Shown here in pieces: positions 48,246-59,406 of a DNA stretch of 64,000 nt. The notes beneath the pieces are model-generated. The model saw nothing but the letters and a program-made list of their open reading frames with translations. It was not told the origin of the DNA and ran no database searches. The position numbers were made by a program, and so were the translations under genes. The stretch's first letter is position 1, and every line of letters starts with the position of its first letter. Source of the stretch: Bactrocera neohumeralis (lineage: Eukaryota; Arthropoda; Insecta; Diptera; Tephritidae); the NCBI RefSeq assembly GCF_024586455.1, contig NC_065921.1:65039528-65103527 (forward strand). The letters run 5' to 3'.

Positions 48246-48648
48246 AATGCCGACAATCAAAATCTCGAAATTTAGAATCCCGACACTCAAAATACCGACA
48301 AATCAAAACACCGACAAATCAAAACACCGACAAATCACAATACCGACGAATTAAGAAAAGGTGGCGTTGTTCGTTCGAGGCCCTGCGGCCTTCGGCCTCC
48401 GGCCACGAACACGCTCAGGATCATAACCCTTAGTCGGCAGAATTCTCTTTCTGTGCTTCGATAGAAATAAGAGCGGACAAGATAAAACATTTTTCAAATG
48501 TCGGCATTTTGGTTTGTCGGTGTTTTGATTTGTCGGTGTTTTGATTTGTCGGTATTTTTATTTGTCGGTATTTTGATTTGGCTGCATATTTAAATTTTGT
48601 CGGTTTTTTGATGTGTCGGCATTTTGAATTTCGATATTTTGAGGCATT
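48246..48648. mobile_element. Foldback-like element: inverted arrays of a 15-16 bp unit around a GC-rich centre
   Basis: The left arm (48246-48352) repeats ATACCGACAAATCAAA-type units about six times; the right arm (48499-48648) repeats the reverse complement TCGGTGTTTTGATTTG about seven times. The outer ends AATGCC...GGCATT are complementary. Between them lies a GC-rich segment with its own palindrome (GGCCTTCGGCCTCCGGCC at about 48387-48405). Long inverted ends made of short tandem repeats are the defining structure of foldback transposons. No ORF or clear target duplication. The precise outer limits are uncertain by a few bases. Confidence 0.75.
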
Positions 48649-49389
48649 GTTGATGTTGTTCTAACCTTTATCTAATCCCCGTTTTGTTGGTAATGTTCAA
48701 ATTGGTTATCATGTAACATTGTTGTGATTCATCGGCAGAGGAAATGAAATCAAATATGGAGTATGTATGTATGTATGCATCAACTAAATGATGATATTTG
48801 CCTTTGCTAATTATTGAAAATGCAAAGCGTATGATAACAATTGGGAATGTCAAGTGCTTTTGTCACTTATTCCTGTGTGAACATACATATATTTTGAAAT
48901 AAAATCATGTTTATTCCTATTATAGAGGGTACAACAAAAGGTTATCACATTTTTTAGTCTATCGAACTCCAGGTACTTGAACTTTATTATAATGATGTTT
49001 TAAATATACCTATGAATGTTTATATATATTTTTAATTTTATAAGAATTATGTGCGTTATATATAAATTTAAATCAGTTCCTTCACAATTATTTCAAACCA
49101 TTTTGTAAGAGAATATTTTCCAAGTACAAAATATTTTTATTTCATAACGGGAAAGAAAAATTGAAAAAGGTACACACTTTCATTATAAAATATCTATTAT
49201 ACTGAAATTTGAATACTTTACATGAATGTATGCATACAAGACTAATATTTATGCGCGAGTTTTAAAGACTACCCAAATATATGAATTTACTAATTGTTAA
49301 ACATAAATGTACAAATATTCGCATAGGGATGCTACTGCACTTGTAGTTTTGCGCCCATATCTCTATCTTTGCATTTTACAGAGTTATGT
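48649..49389. other. Intergenic DNA and probable Snap29 3' UTR
   Basis: AT-rich with no gene visible; the Snap29 3' UTR should lie just below 49390. Confidence 0.4.
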
Positions 49390-50313
49390 TCACTTTTTGC
49401 CCAACAACTTGTTAATTTCCTTATTTTGTTTATTCATCTTCAAGTCCACATCTTCGATTTTATAATTCATATTGTCCAATAATTCATTTTGCGATTCGAT
49501 TTCACTTCCTAGATCGGTGGCAAGAAATTTCAAACGTGACAAATTATCACACATTTCATCCAAATTCGATTCTAATTGCGTTTGGAATGGATTATTGCTT
49601 CGTTGGGCTTGTATTTGTTCACGTTGCTTAATTGCTGTGGAGTCATCCCTAATGCGACTTATGGGATGATCGTTATAACGTTCCGTTGGCGACATAGGCG
49701 GTGGTGATTTGCTAATATTAGCAGTAGTTTCTCTTGGTTCCTGGTTTTGCCCAAATTGATTGACACCACTTTGTGTACTCGGTGTACGGGTTAAAGGTAC
49801 ATCACGATTACCGGATAAATAATTTTTAAGACCTCCAAATACGCTTTTCAAGCCGTTCAAGTGACGTTGACTAAAGCGCAATGTCGAATTGATTTCGTCT
49901 AACTGTCGCGAGGTGTTTTCTAATTGTTCTCGTTGTTTTGCCAACTCAGCTGCTGTAGCTTTGCCGACATCTTCCGTTTCATATAACAAACCTAAAAAAA
50001 TTTTCTTTTATAAGTTTCAGTTACATACATAATGTAAATACTTATATTGGCATTCTTATCTACCTAAGCTGCGCTGTGTAGACTCCAATGAACGAGACTC
50101 AATTTCTCTACGTCTTTCTGCATAAATTTGTTGAGGGTCATCAAATGGATTGGTGCTACGACCACCAACAGCACCCTCCATTCCACTATCAAGACCCGAT
50201 ATAGTGCTATTGGAGCGAGAGTTATTTAAAAAAATATCATCATCTACATCTTCTAGATCGCCTGTATTCAAGTCGAAGTGATTATTCACTGGCTGCAAGT
50301 AATTATTGGCCAT
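49390..50313 (-). CDS. Snap29: SNAP29 SNARE protein, complete, 2 exons
   Basis: Qbc-SNARE that joins syntaxin 17 and VAMP7/8-type partners to fuse autophagosomes with lysosomes and acts in general endomembrane fusion. Exons 50064-50313 and 49390-49991 (852 nt, 283 residues) join in phase (SLG|LLYETEDVG). An NPF motif at 55-57 (binding site for EH-domain proteins) lies in the acidic N-terminus. The first SNARE helix runs about 65-140 (RREIESRSLESTQRSLGLLYETEDVGKATAAEL), followed by a Pro/Ser-rich linker, and the second is about 215-283 (LESNLDEMCDNLSRLKFLATDLGSEIESQNELLDNM). There is no Cys cluster for palmitoylation, as expected for SNAP29 and unlike SNAP25. It shares a divergent promoter with Ctf4. 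Confidence 0.95.
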
Positions 50314-50798
50314 GACTTTTTGGTTCGTGAGTATTTGTTATGCTGCTATTACTTGAACAGAAAATGTGTTTTACTTTGTAAAAAAGCTATAATTTAAATT
50401 TTTTTGTGTTTTATATCAACTATTTTTAATGTGACCTCTTTAAAATTGCAGAAATCTAAACCACGGATTTTGTTATTGTTGCTGTCAGAGATAATTATTC
50501 CTGGTTGCTGTGTTTCTTTTATGTACAAAGAAAATTTCTTCCAAATACTCCCCCTCTTTCGAGAAACGTCAATAGGAAATCAAGAAGAATTGTCCAGCTG
50601 ATATGACATGGGCTTGCCATACTTTTTTATTTTTATTTCTGAAATCCTGCAACAACAACCCTGTTTCTGATTTTCGTTGGTTGGTTATCATTCTATTTTG
50701 TTTGGCTGTTTGATCATTAATATTTTGGCGCCAACAAATCATTGGACAATTGTAAATTTTACATTATCAGAAGTTTTGATTTTTATTTTATTTAAGTG
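50314..50798. promoter_or_regulatory. Divergent promoter between Snap29 and Ctf4
   Basis: The 485 bases between the two start codons must hold both promoters and leaders. No TATA box is obvious on either side, which fits housekeeping genes. An open frame at 50404-50601 is not supported as a gene. Confidence 0.55.
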
Positions 50799-53588
50799 AT
50801 GGCCTATGAACGCAGTTCATTGCGCTATGCGCATACAAATGGATTCACAAGTCTTACATTTACGGAGAACGATGAATCCATAATTACGTGTGGCTCTGAC
50901 GGCGATATACGCGTGTGGCGAGGCATTGACGACGATGATCCCAGTTCCACTTGCCTAGGTGAATTTGTTATATGTATCGCACATAGCGGCAAACGCCTAC
51001 TGGCATCCACTGACCGAAATACTGTGCAAGCGTACACATATCCAGAGTTGGACAGTGATGGCACATTAATGCGTTTTACTGCGCCAGCCACTTGCCTTCG
51101 CGTGCACGAGAAATACGTTGCCGCTGGTTCAGACGACACAAATATAAAGGTGTTGAAAAGTGATGATTGCAAAAGTGAATTTCATTTACAAGGACATAGT
51201 GGACCTGTCCTCGGTCTAGATATTTGTAATAAAGGTGAATTGCTAGCTTCCATATCTGGTGATGGCAACTTGAAAATCTGGAACCTGGGTCAGAGTGGCA
51301 CAGAAGTGAAAAGTATTTCGGGGTTACCTAAAGTGAATAGTTTTGAGAACGCAGTGCATTTTGGAACACCTTGTTTTGAGCCACAAAGCAGTAAGTCGTT
51401 GGCATATGTGCTTGGTAAAGAGATAATAGTGTTGAACACAGACACCTGGGAAGTGAAATTTACGCTTTCTGACGAACGAAACAAAGGAGAATACACATGT
51501 TGCCGCTTCTCAAAAGATGGTCAATTTCTCGCCGCAGGAACCACGAAAGGTGAAATAAGTGTGTTTGATTTTTTACGAAAGCAGTCTATTAAAACCGAAG
51601 CACCGTCAAGCGAATGTCAATCTATTACCAGTATAAGCTGGAATACTGCAGGTACCGAATTAGCCTATTGTGATGTGACTGGTCAGTTAGGAACGCTATT
51701 TCGTACAAAAGGGGGCAACGCTGCAGTATTCGCTGATGGCGAAGCGGAGGAAGTTGACTTCGGTGATATTGAGTTCAACAATGATGATAATGATGATTTG
51801 GTGAGTGCCAATGGTCTGGATGTAAATGATGAAAATGGTGACGATGATGATGATGATGGTATCTCAATTGAACGTCTTAAGAATCAAGTCATGCGGAAAG
51901 CTGGGGGATTTGCGGATGATCTGGATGAAAATACGCACGATTCCTTGCCTAAATCAATACATAGCGATATTGAACCGCAACCACTAGTGAAGTCTTTTAA
52001 ACAACAACCTGCATTTCAACCAGGTGCAACACCAACTCATCTGGAGCATCGTTATCTAGTTTGGAATGATGTTGGTATTGTAACAGCACATACAGAGGGC
52101 AATGACGGTTCTCTTGATGTAGAATTTCACGATGCCAGTGTACATCACTCCTTGCACATCCCAAACTATAGCAACCACAACATAGCTAGTTTGAGCACGA
52201 GCGTATTGGCATTGTCTGCGGAAAATTCAACCAAATTAGTGTGTATTGCGCTGGCAGCTTCCGGCAATAAGGAATGGTCGGTAACATTTCCTGATTGTGA
52301 AAGTACCGAAGCTTTAGTGGCAACCAACAAATTGGTGGGCGTTGTCACTAGCATGCAATTTTTGCGTCTGTTCACCGTCATGGGGACTCAACGTGAAATA
52401 ATATCTATTCCAGGACCAGTATTAGCATTGGCTGGTCATGAGGATCGTATAATGGTAGTTTACCACAGTGCTCCACCCGGTACACTTCAGCAGCACTTAT
52501 CCGCAATGCTAATACAAACATCTGGTATGCAGCTACGCACTCAACACCTCACAGTGCCCTTAACACCCGAACGTCGTCTGACATGGCTTGGTTTTTCAGA
52601 TTGTGGTTCACCTGTATTTTCTGATTCCATGGGTTTATTGCAATTGTATAGCCTGAAGAGTCAATGTTGGTATCCAATCTGTGATACTTTAAAACAAAGT
52701 CAAAGCGTTTCGAACAATTACTTTATTATTGCTGTATCAGAACGTAGTCAAATTATTCAAGCGGTATTATGTCGAGGCAGCTCATATCCGATGACTAATC
52801 CGCGACCAATGACACAGGAGTTGACACTACAGTTACCCATTTGTGACATTGAAGTGGAGAAGTCAGAGTTGGAGGATGCTTTAGTGCGTGCTTCAATTAT
52901 GAATATGGACAATGCTGATAAGGTAATTAAGGAAACAGCAATCAAACTTTTCGCATTAGCATGTCGCAGTGAAGTGGAGATGCGCGCCAAAGAACTCATT
53001 GAAACTATTGCTTGCCCCGAACTCTTGCTCTTAGCAGTGAAATATGCCACAAAGTTGGGACGTATACATCTTTCAGATCGTTTATCGGAACTGATGCCCC
53101 AACTTGAAGAACAAAATCAACGTGAACGTCAAGAGTTACACGAATTTGAGCAATACAACAATGTGACGCTATCGTCAGTTATGCGTTCGCAAAGCCCCAG
53201 CTTTAACAACAGTGTTTCATTTGGTAACCGAATAGCACCAAAGGCAATGGAATTGACACACGCGCGACGTGCATCACTTAAACGTTTTGCTATGTCCAAT
53301 TCTCCAATTTCTTTCGGAAAAAAATCGGCAATTTTAAGTGCAACGGAACGCAATTCGTCGCCAACGTCTACCCCATCCAACATAGAAGCAATTGAATCAC
53401 AAGAAAACATTCCTGATAAAGATGGTGAGCAGTTGGACACCGCCAATAATGACACAAAGGATGTTGCGCGTACACCGCTTAATGCGGTAAATCCGTTTGC
53501 AGCTAAACGCAAACATTCAGAAATTGATTCGTCCAATAAAGGTGGAGTCTTAATCAATGGTGGCAAGCTAAAGATAGTGAAAAAATAG
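50799..53588 (+). CDS. Ctf4: Ctf4 / AND-1 (WDHD1) replication factor, complete, single exon
   Basis: Trimeric replisome hub that couples the CMG helicase to DNA polymerase alpha and helps sister-chromatid cohesion. The start is the ATG at 50799 (MAYERSSLRYAHTNGF), two codons into the open frame; 929 residues to TAG at 53586. N-terminal WD40 propeller (1-300) with repeats ending VWRG, KIWNL and ISVFDF; an acidic Asp/Glu-rich stretch (about 305-355); then the SepB-like second propeller (about 400-700; HRYLVWNDVGIVTAH, LTWLGFSDCGSPVFSDSMG) and the helical bundle (about 715-800). The C-terminal tail is Ser/Asn-rich and ends KRKHSEIDSS...KLKIVKK. The HMG box found at the end of vertebrate WDHD1 is not visible. 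An uninterrupted 2.8-kb ORF without introns is notable among these intron-bearing genes. Confidence 0.95.
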   Translation: MAYERSSLRYAHTNGFTSLTFTENDESIITCGSDGDIRVWRGIDDDDPSSTCLGEFVICIAHSGKRLLASTDRNTVQAYTYPELDSDGTLMRFTAPATCLRVHEKYVAAGSDDTNIKVLKSDDCKSEFHLQGHSGPVLGLDICNKGELLASISGDGNLKIWNLGQSGTEVKSISGLPKVNSFENAVHFGTPCFEPQSSKSLAYVLGKEIIVLNTDTWEVKFTLSDERNKGEYTCCRFSKDGQFLAAGTTKGEISVFDFLRKQSIKTEAPSSECQSITSISWNTAGTELAYCDVTGQLGTLFRTKGGNAAVFADGEAEEVDFGDIEFNNDDNDDLVSANGLDVNDENGDDDDDDGISIERLKNQVMRKAGGFADDLDENTHDSLPKSIHSDIEPQPLVKSFKQQPAFQPGATPTHLEHRYLVWNDVGIVTAHTEGNDGSLDVEFHDASVHHSLHIPNYSNHNIASLSTSVLALSAENSTKLVCIALAASGNKEWSVTFPDCESTEALVATNKLVGVVTSMQFLRLFTVMGTQREIISIPGPVLALAGHEDRIMVVYHSAPPGTLQQHLSAMLIQTSGMQLRTQHLTVPLTPERRLTWLGFSDCGSPVFSDSMGLLQLYSLKSQCWYPICDTLKQSQSVSNNYFIIAVSERSQIIQAVLCRGSSYPMTNPRPMTQELTLQLPICDIEVEKSELEDALVRASIMNMDNADKVIKETAIKLFALACRSEVEMRAKELIETIACPELLLLAVKYATKLGRIHLSDRLSELMPQLEEQNQRERQELHEFEQYNNVTLSSVMRSQSPSFNNSVSFGNRIAPKAMELTHARRASLKRFAMSNSPISFGKKSAILSATERNSSPTSTPSNIEAIESQENIPDKDGEQLDTANNDTKDVARTPLNAVNPFAAKRKHSEIDSSNKGGVLINGGKLKIVKK

Positions 53589-54182
53589 TAAGCATAACTA
53601 TTGGGAACAATAAGTTTGTATGTTAGTGTAGTTCTGTGTTTTATGTGTTTAAATATAATGACTTTGTAATCATACCCAGCTTTTCTTATTTTATTTTATT
53701 TTTCTGGTAATATGTGGCTGTGAAAGAAAATCTACGTTTTACTTAAGACTTAAGCTATTTGTGGTTTTATATCCGCTATGTTTGGGATGGTTTGCTTCCG
53801 CTAAGCCTATATGAGAAATTCATCCGTGTACGTTGTTTAATGAAAAAAGACAGGTCGATAATTTAAATAAGGATAAGTTAATAATTTTTCGCTTCAACTG
53901 ATTTATTTAAGCTTAAAAATTATTGTAATTGATTGAGTTGCTATTATATATAATCATTCAAATCGCGTTTGATATTTTCAAGTTACTTCCTCTATGGCTA
54001 CTATGTCCCGTATTTAGTTGGCAAATCCGACATATTTTTTTATTAAGTTGGTAACGCTTTGCTCACAACAAAAAACAGCTGTTAGCGCATCACAGCTGAT
54101 CGATCCATAAAAGTTGCTTACCTGTATGCATATTTTTTATTACATGAATTTCAATTGTGCCGTATTAAAAATATAAGTTAAA
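53589..54182. other. Intergenic DNA between Ctf4 and NDUFAF5
   Basis: Ctf4 3' UTR followed by the NDUFAF5 promoter. An ACAGCTGATCGATC-type motif at about 54091 could be regulatory. Nothing else seen. Confidence 0.4.
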
Positions 54183-55463
54183 ATGTTTAAAAGTATTCGG
54201 CAAATAAGTTCAAAACAATTGCTACACTCATATAAAATATGTTTTTATGAAAAAGGGTGTCAAAGCAAAGCTGTGAAATATAGCACACAACCTGCACATC
54301 AAAATATATTTGATAGAAATGCAAAGCGTTTGCAAAAGGAACGCGCTGCCCTAAAGTATGTAAAATATAATATATTAGCAATATATTTTATAAAAGTATA
54401 AATCAATTAATTAATATCCATAATCACATAGCCCGGATGTAGAGCTCTATGACTACTTGAAAGAAGAGGTTGGATTTCGCTTAGCGGATCGGATCATTGA
54501 TATAAAACGTGAGTTTACAAATGCCGCAGACATTGGTTGCAGTCGAGGCTTTCTTTCTAAACACATAATGGCGGAAAGCGTACAGCATTTGACGCTATGC
54601 GATACGAGCCCTACAATGCTGTCGCAAGCGCAAGGCACGCCTGGTCTGAAATTAACTAAATTAGAGTTGGACGAGGAGAAATTGGATGTAATGTAACAGT
54701 TTAAATATTTAATGCTTTTGCAATTTATATAAATATGCTTACAGTTTCCTGATAACTCATTAGATTTAGTTATATCCAGTTTGAGTTTGCATTGGGTTAA
54801 TGATCTGCCAGGTTGCTTTTCGAAAGTAATACGTAGCTTAAAACCTGATGGTGTTTTTATAGCGTCTTTGTTTGGTGGTGATACACTATATGAGTTACGT
54901 TCATCGCTACAATTGGCTGAAATCGAGCGTAAAGGCGGCCTTTCGCCGCATATTTCTCCTTTCACACAGGTTTTTTAATTTAATTTTATTATAGCGATTT
55001 ATAGTAAGTGCAAGCAATATAGTTTTTCCTTTATATAGATTAGAGATGTAGGTGCTTTGCTGAATCGTGCTGGCTTCACCATGCTAACCATTGATACCGA
55101 TGAAATTGTAGTGGGTTACCCCAGCATGTTTGAACTTATGTGGGATCTAAAAGGTATGGCAGAGAATAATGCAGCTTTCAATAGACCAGCGCATATAAGT
55201 CGCGAAACAATGTTAGCAGCAAGTGCTATTTATAAGGAGTTGTACGCTAAGGTATGTGCACACTTCGTATATATCAAAGTTTGTAAAGAATAAAAGTGAA
55301 ATTAACATTTAAGGACGATGGCGTGACGGCGACATTTCAAATAATATACTTTGTCGGCTGGAAACCGGGTCCGAATCAACCCAAACCTTTGGAACGTGGC
55401 AGTGGTGATGTTTCGCTAAAAGATTTAGGCAAAATTATCGAATCTGGCGGACCAAAATCATAA
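54183..55463 (+). CDS. NDUFAF5: NDUFAF5 homologue (complex I assembly arginine hydroxylase), complete, 5 exons
   Basis: Mitochondrial matrix protein of the class I methyltransferase fold that hydroxylates an Arg of NDUFS7 early in complex I assembly. Exons 54183-54355, 54432-54687, 54745-54969, 55039-55251 and 55314-55463 (1017 nt, 338 residues), GT-AG and in phase. The N-terminus (MFKSIRQISSKQLLHSYKI) is basic and Ser-rich, a likely targeting peptide. QNIFDRNAKRLQKERAA (about 40-56) is the family entry motif. SAM-binding motif I is DIGCSRG (91-97); LCDTSPTML is motif II; SLSLHWVNDLPGCF (about 155-168) is the signature block; SLFGGDTLYELRSSL and GYPSMFELMWDLKGMAENNA follow. Length matches the family. 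Confidence 0.96.
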
Positions 55464-58018
55464 AAGATTTATGTTGCCAATTTAATAGAATCATGCATAA
55501 AATGGAGGTCAATGCATGTGTAACGTTTTGTGAAGAAAACTCGGTTTTGTATTATAGCAAATGCTGTCTTTATTGACTTTAGAAATAATAGTCTTTGAAT
55601 ATTAACGTAAATAAGCACGATAGTACGTATAGCAGTATACGTACATATGTATACAAAGTGTGGTAATTTTCTTTTATAAAGTGTTCTTTTCTTCGAAGTT
55701 TTCATATAAATTTTTGAAAAAATAAAAATTAGCGAGTATCACTTTGGTTAAATAGTTTTTTTTTTGTTTTCTTTTAGACGACAAATTAAAAATAAATATT
55801 TATTTATATACATGCTTCTTTGTGTATGTACATACATATGCACACATCTGAACTGTTGTTGCATGTTGTAAGCATATATTTAGCACACTTAGTTACTAAA
55901 GCATAAATAGTTATATAATTATATACTAAAAAAAGTAAAATGTTAAATAAAAAATAATGCTTCATAGGGGCATTCCAATGAAGAATTCCAGTGCATCATA
56001 GAAATATACAATACATACATATGTATAACACAAATTATTATACAATTTATAAAATTCAATTAAATTTTGCGTATTATAATTATACATATTACTAATATTT
56101 GCTTTTTACATATTGACTTTTATTCTCATTCGTTTTGTAATTTTTATTTCTCTTATAAATGGACGTAATTCATTAACGTATTGTTTTGTTTTTGTTAATC
56201 ATTAGTGCCACTTGCAGTGCGTTTATTACTCTTCACTTTCATCAATATTCAATAATAATAATTTACAAATAACATTTTTTTCTTTAACTGTGAACTGTAA
56301 ATGGTTTAAACTCGGCTGTATTGTAAATTTTGGCTTAACATTTGTGAACATTTAAGTTTCCACTTTTTATACTTCATTGCATTGAATTTTATTTGCTGAT
56401 TATAAATGCAATGCAAGTCTGTTTGTTTGTATGTATGTAAGTAACTAACTATGTATGCGTTTATGCCATTGAACTTGTAAACGTTTTGAGTTATACAATC
56501 TATTTAGTGGTTTGCCTATATTGCCTTGCATTTAAATTTATTGAAGAACAGTAAAACTTTTGTTATTTCTTATAAATTTGTAACTTTTATGTATGTATGT
56601 AAGAGCTTTTAATTTTCTTTAATACATATTTGCTGTAGAAAAATAAATAAAAAAATTGTAAAATGCATACTTTTACATATAAAAATGTCAAAATTTTGTA
56701 AAGTTATTACGAAATTATACGGTTCGCACATAATACTAATTTTTAAAGTAAAAAAGGTACACATATACTATACATATGAGGAATGGAATTGTATTCTAAA
56801 AAACTTTTGGAGAAAGTGTAAATGCCTTGGAGAAAGTGTAAATGCCTTGGAGAAAGGAAATATTCCATAGGTATTAGGAGAAAGGACTCGAATATGGGCG
56901 TTATGACCGTTATGACGAAGGGCTGTTATACTTAACTATTTTTTCTAGCAAGGACTGTCAACTCGACAGTATATTTCAAAAGCATTTGGGGAATGTTTTA
57001 AGTTACAAAAAAAATCATTCTCTGTTTTAAGTTTGAAGTTAGTATATTGTGTGTAAAAAAATTGCAAGTTTATTTTTTATTTAAACTAGTTAATAACAAT
57101 TGTAAATATTAGCAAACTGATAAGTTATGAACAGTAAATTAAGTCGCACTCATGGCTTCAATTAAAAATTCCGATGTTCCCCTTAATAGTAAGTGTGTTT
57201 AAACGGATAGTATTTGTAAAACAGTAATGATAAAAAAAAATTCATAAAAATGAGATTACGTTTTGGTTTTGAAAAGTTAGGCTATGTAATATTCTAACAC
57301 AAATTGCAGACTGCGATTTTACTGCTGTTAAAATAATTCAAACTTTGGATATAATTTGCTTAAGAATAAGTTTACATTATTCAAAATTAAATCTGCCAAT
57401 TATTTTATTGCAAACAAGCTTTTCCAAAAAAAAAACCACCTTAAGTGCCATCTTCTCCCATGTTAAGCGTTTTATGTGAAAACACGAAGATAGAATTTCA
57501 TTTAACACCACTAGTGTTCTTTTATTACTCGCTTGCCAAAACATGCAGAGTTTTTTTCCAGAATCGGTTAACACCCAGTTTGCGATTGTTAGCGATTGTT
57601 ATAAATAATATAAGTTAGAAGCTTTGTAGGGGGAAAACAACAAACAATTTTTAATAAGAATAGGCGTTTGCTTATAGATTTAATCCGTGGCTTTTTAGTT
57701 TTTTCTGCAAAACTCGAAATTTAAAATGTATTATAATCATAAATAAAAATTATGTATTTATGAAAATCAATGTACAAAATGTAGTTCTTTAAATGAAATA
57801 CAAAAAAGTGTTAATACAAAACAAAGCACTTGTATAACAAGAACCAAAATAAGGAGAGAAGAAAAACAATAAGGTACAATGAATTCTATGTACTTACAAT
57901 TTGAAAATATTTAGTGTAACAAAGTGTAATACTTAATTCTTATGATGACCATCCACACTTTCACTGTATTTGCGTGGAAAACAAAGCACTTTCTATTGTT
58001 AATTCCATTTGGTTGAAT
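55464..58018. other. Intergenic or 3' UTR DNA
   Basis: AT-rich, with no plus-strand gene seen. A direct repeat GAGAAAGTGTAAATGCCTTG occurs twice in tandem at about 56810-56850. The part adjoining 58018 could be the 3' UTR of the minus-strand exons that follow. Confidence 0.4.
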
Positions 58019-59406
58019 TTATGAATTGCTAAATTGCTCCTGGACACACTCTTCCTCAACAATTGTGCCGTTTGGTGAACGCATATGGTAAATGCCGCCT
58101 AATTTTTGCGTCACTTGGTGATGATGCTTCTGTTGTTGTTGCTGCTGCTATCCAATTGGCAGCGCTGTACCGCCGCCTGCGCGTCGCAAGGGCGACATAG
58201 ACACCGGCGGCACAGCAGTGTGTGCGCTTGTTGGCTGTTGACGCGTCGGTGTTGGCGTTGGTGTAGGTGTTGGTGTTGTTGGCGGCGGCGGTGGTGGTGT
58301 TGCAGAAGGCGATACTGTAAAGTGTTTCGTTGGCGTTGCCGTTGCCGAGACCGAGACCGATGCTGACGATGTGGAAGTAGAGGTTGTCATTACGGCACCG
58401 GACACACCGCCGCTACCCGCTATTATGGATGTGCACGACGTGGACGTAGTCGCTGTCCCTGCCGCGAAGTTTGCCTGTCGTCAAGTGCTGCTCAGAAGCA
58501 ATATTTCACGTTGTGGCGTATTTTGCAAGGCATTAGCCGTCTTTAAGTGAATGCTGTGCGCAATGTGAGTGAAAAAGGGAGAGAGATTAAAATTACTTTG
58601 AGGGAATATTTTTATTATTTCACAAGTATATTTCAAAATGTTGCTTAATATGTTTCAATGATATAAAAAACGAAACATTCAGCGTATTATATGTGTCAGG
58701 GTTGTTTACGGAGTCTTGAATTCTCTTAATGATTATCGAGTTTGATGGATTTAGGTAATAGGAACGATGATGGATTTATATTCGAATAATATCGATCACC
58801 TTGGCTAAGTAATCTAAATTTGTCGGGAGTAGTTTTGCCTGCACAACAGAAACATAATAAATCGTATGGATATATTAATCCTTCCAGAACCAATAGAGAA
58901 GGCTAAGATGGCTCTTTCAATTCCTACATATCGACATTCTTTTATGTCGAGTGAAAAAATCACTCCAAGAAAGACTAAATAAAACTATAGGTACTGTTCC
59001 CACAACAGTGGGGTCTAAGTAATCGTAACGGAACCGGATTTATACCCGACCAAGGACTAACAACTTGGCACCATTCCTCGAAATTAGTTCGAGAATGTTA
59101 TCTGCCGCTACAATAACAACAACCGAGTTATATAACATCAAAGGACATTTCCAAAAACAACTGAAAATAATATAATTTCCAAGGTCCAGAAATGTAAGCA
59201 GTTGATTCATTTTAAAAAATATTTAACATATACACACTAAAAATAAAAAATATATGCACACTAAAAATAATCAAATATAAATCAATTACTCACTTATTGT
59301 CTTCCAGCGAGAATGTCTCCGACGAACCGTGCGAGGCCACCGAAGTACCTGCAAGCGAACTTCGTATTGAGTGCGAGTCCTCGGGTACGTTTAGCGTTAC
59401 TAGCAT
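58019..59406 (-). CDS. Two exons of an unrecognised gene, with two in-frame stop codons in coding-like sequence
   Basis: Exon A is 59294-59406 (or from 59348 if the acceptor GCTTGCAG is used), reading GTSVASHGSSETFSLEDN, with donor GTGAGT. Exon B starts at 58553 after CGCACAG and reads IHLKTANALQNTPQREILLL to SST, then TGA CGA (58481-58483). The same frame continues for 110 codons with Ala/Thr/Ser/Pro-rich sequence (TPTPTPTPTR and SPSATPPPPPP) to TAG CAG (58148-58150). It then continues for 42 more codons: six Gln, KHHHQ, then the non-repetitive KLGGIYHMRSPNGTIVEEEC, ending TAA at 58019-58021. Either stops are read through (both have a C next), or alternative splicing or sequence errors are involved. 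If the ATG at 59404-59406 is the start, the short product has 61 residues. Function is unknown; more upstream exons are likely. Confidence 0.45.
58980..59140 (+). repeat. Short retrotransposon-derived remnant in the intron
   Basis: CGTAACGGAACCGGATTTAT followed by ACCCGACCAAGGACT and a CTACAATAACAACAACC tail resembles the 5' region of the jockey/LOA-type element here (CACCGGAATTGACTCGGATT and ATCCGACCAAGGGC at 45759-45795) fused to a CAA-type 3' tail. It is probably a small internally deleted or SINE-like copy. Ends are approximate. Confidence 0.45.

Noticed and set aside
48246..48648. Regularly spaced short repeats resembling a CRISPR array
   Set aside because: The units are 15-16 bp, nearly contiguous without unique spacers, present in both orientations and in a eukaryotic context; a foldback-type element fits better.
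58106..58366. Cys/Trp/Arg-rich plus-strand ORF
   Set aside because: It is the antisense of the Pro/Thr-rich minus-strand exon; the odd composition comes from the repetitive codons on the other strand.
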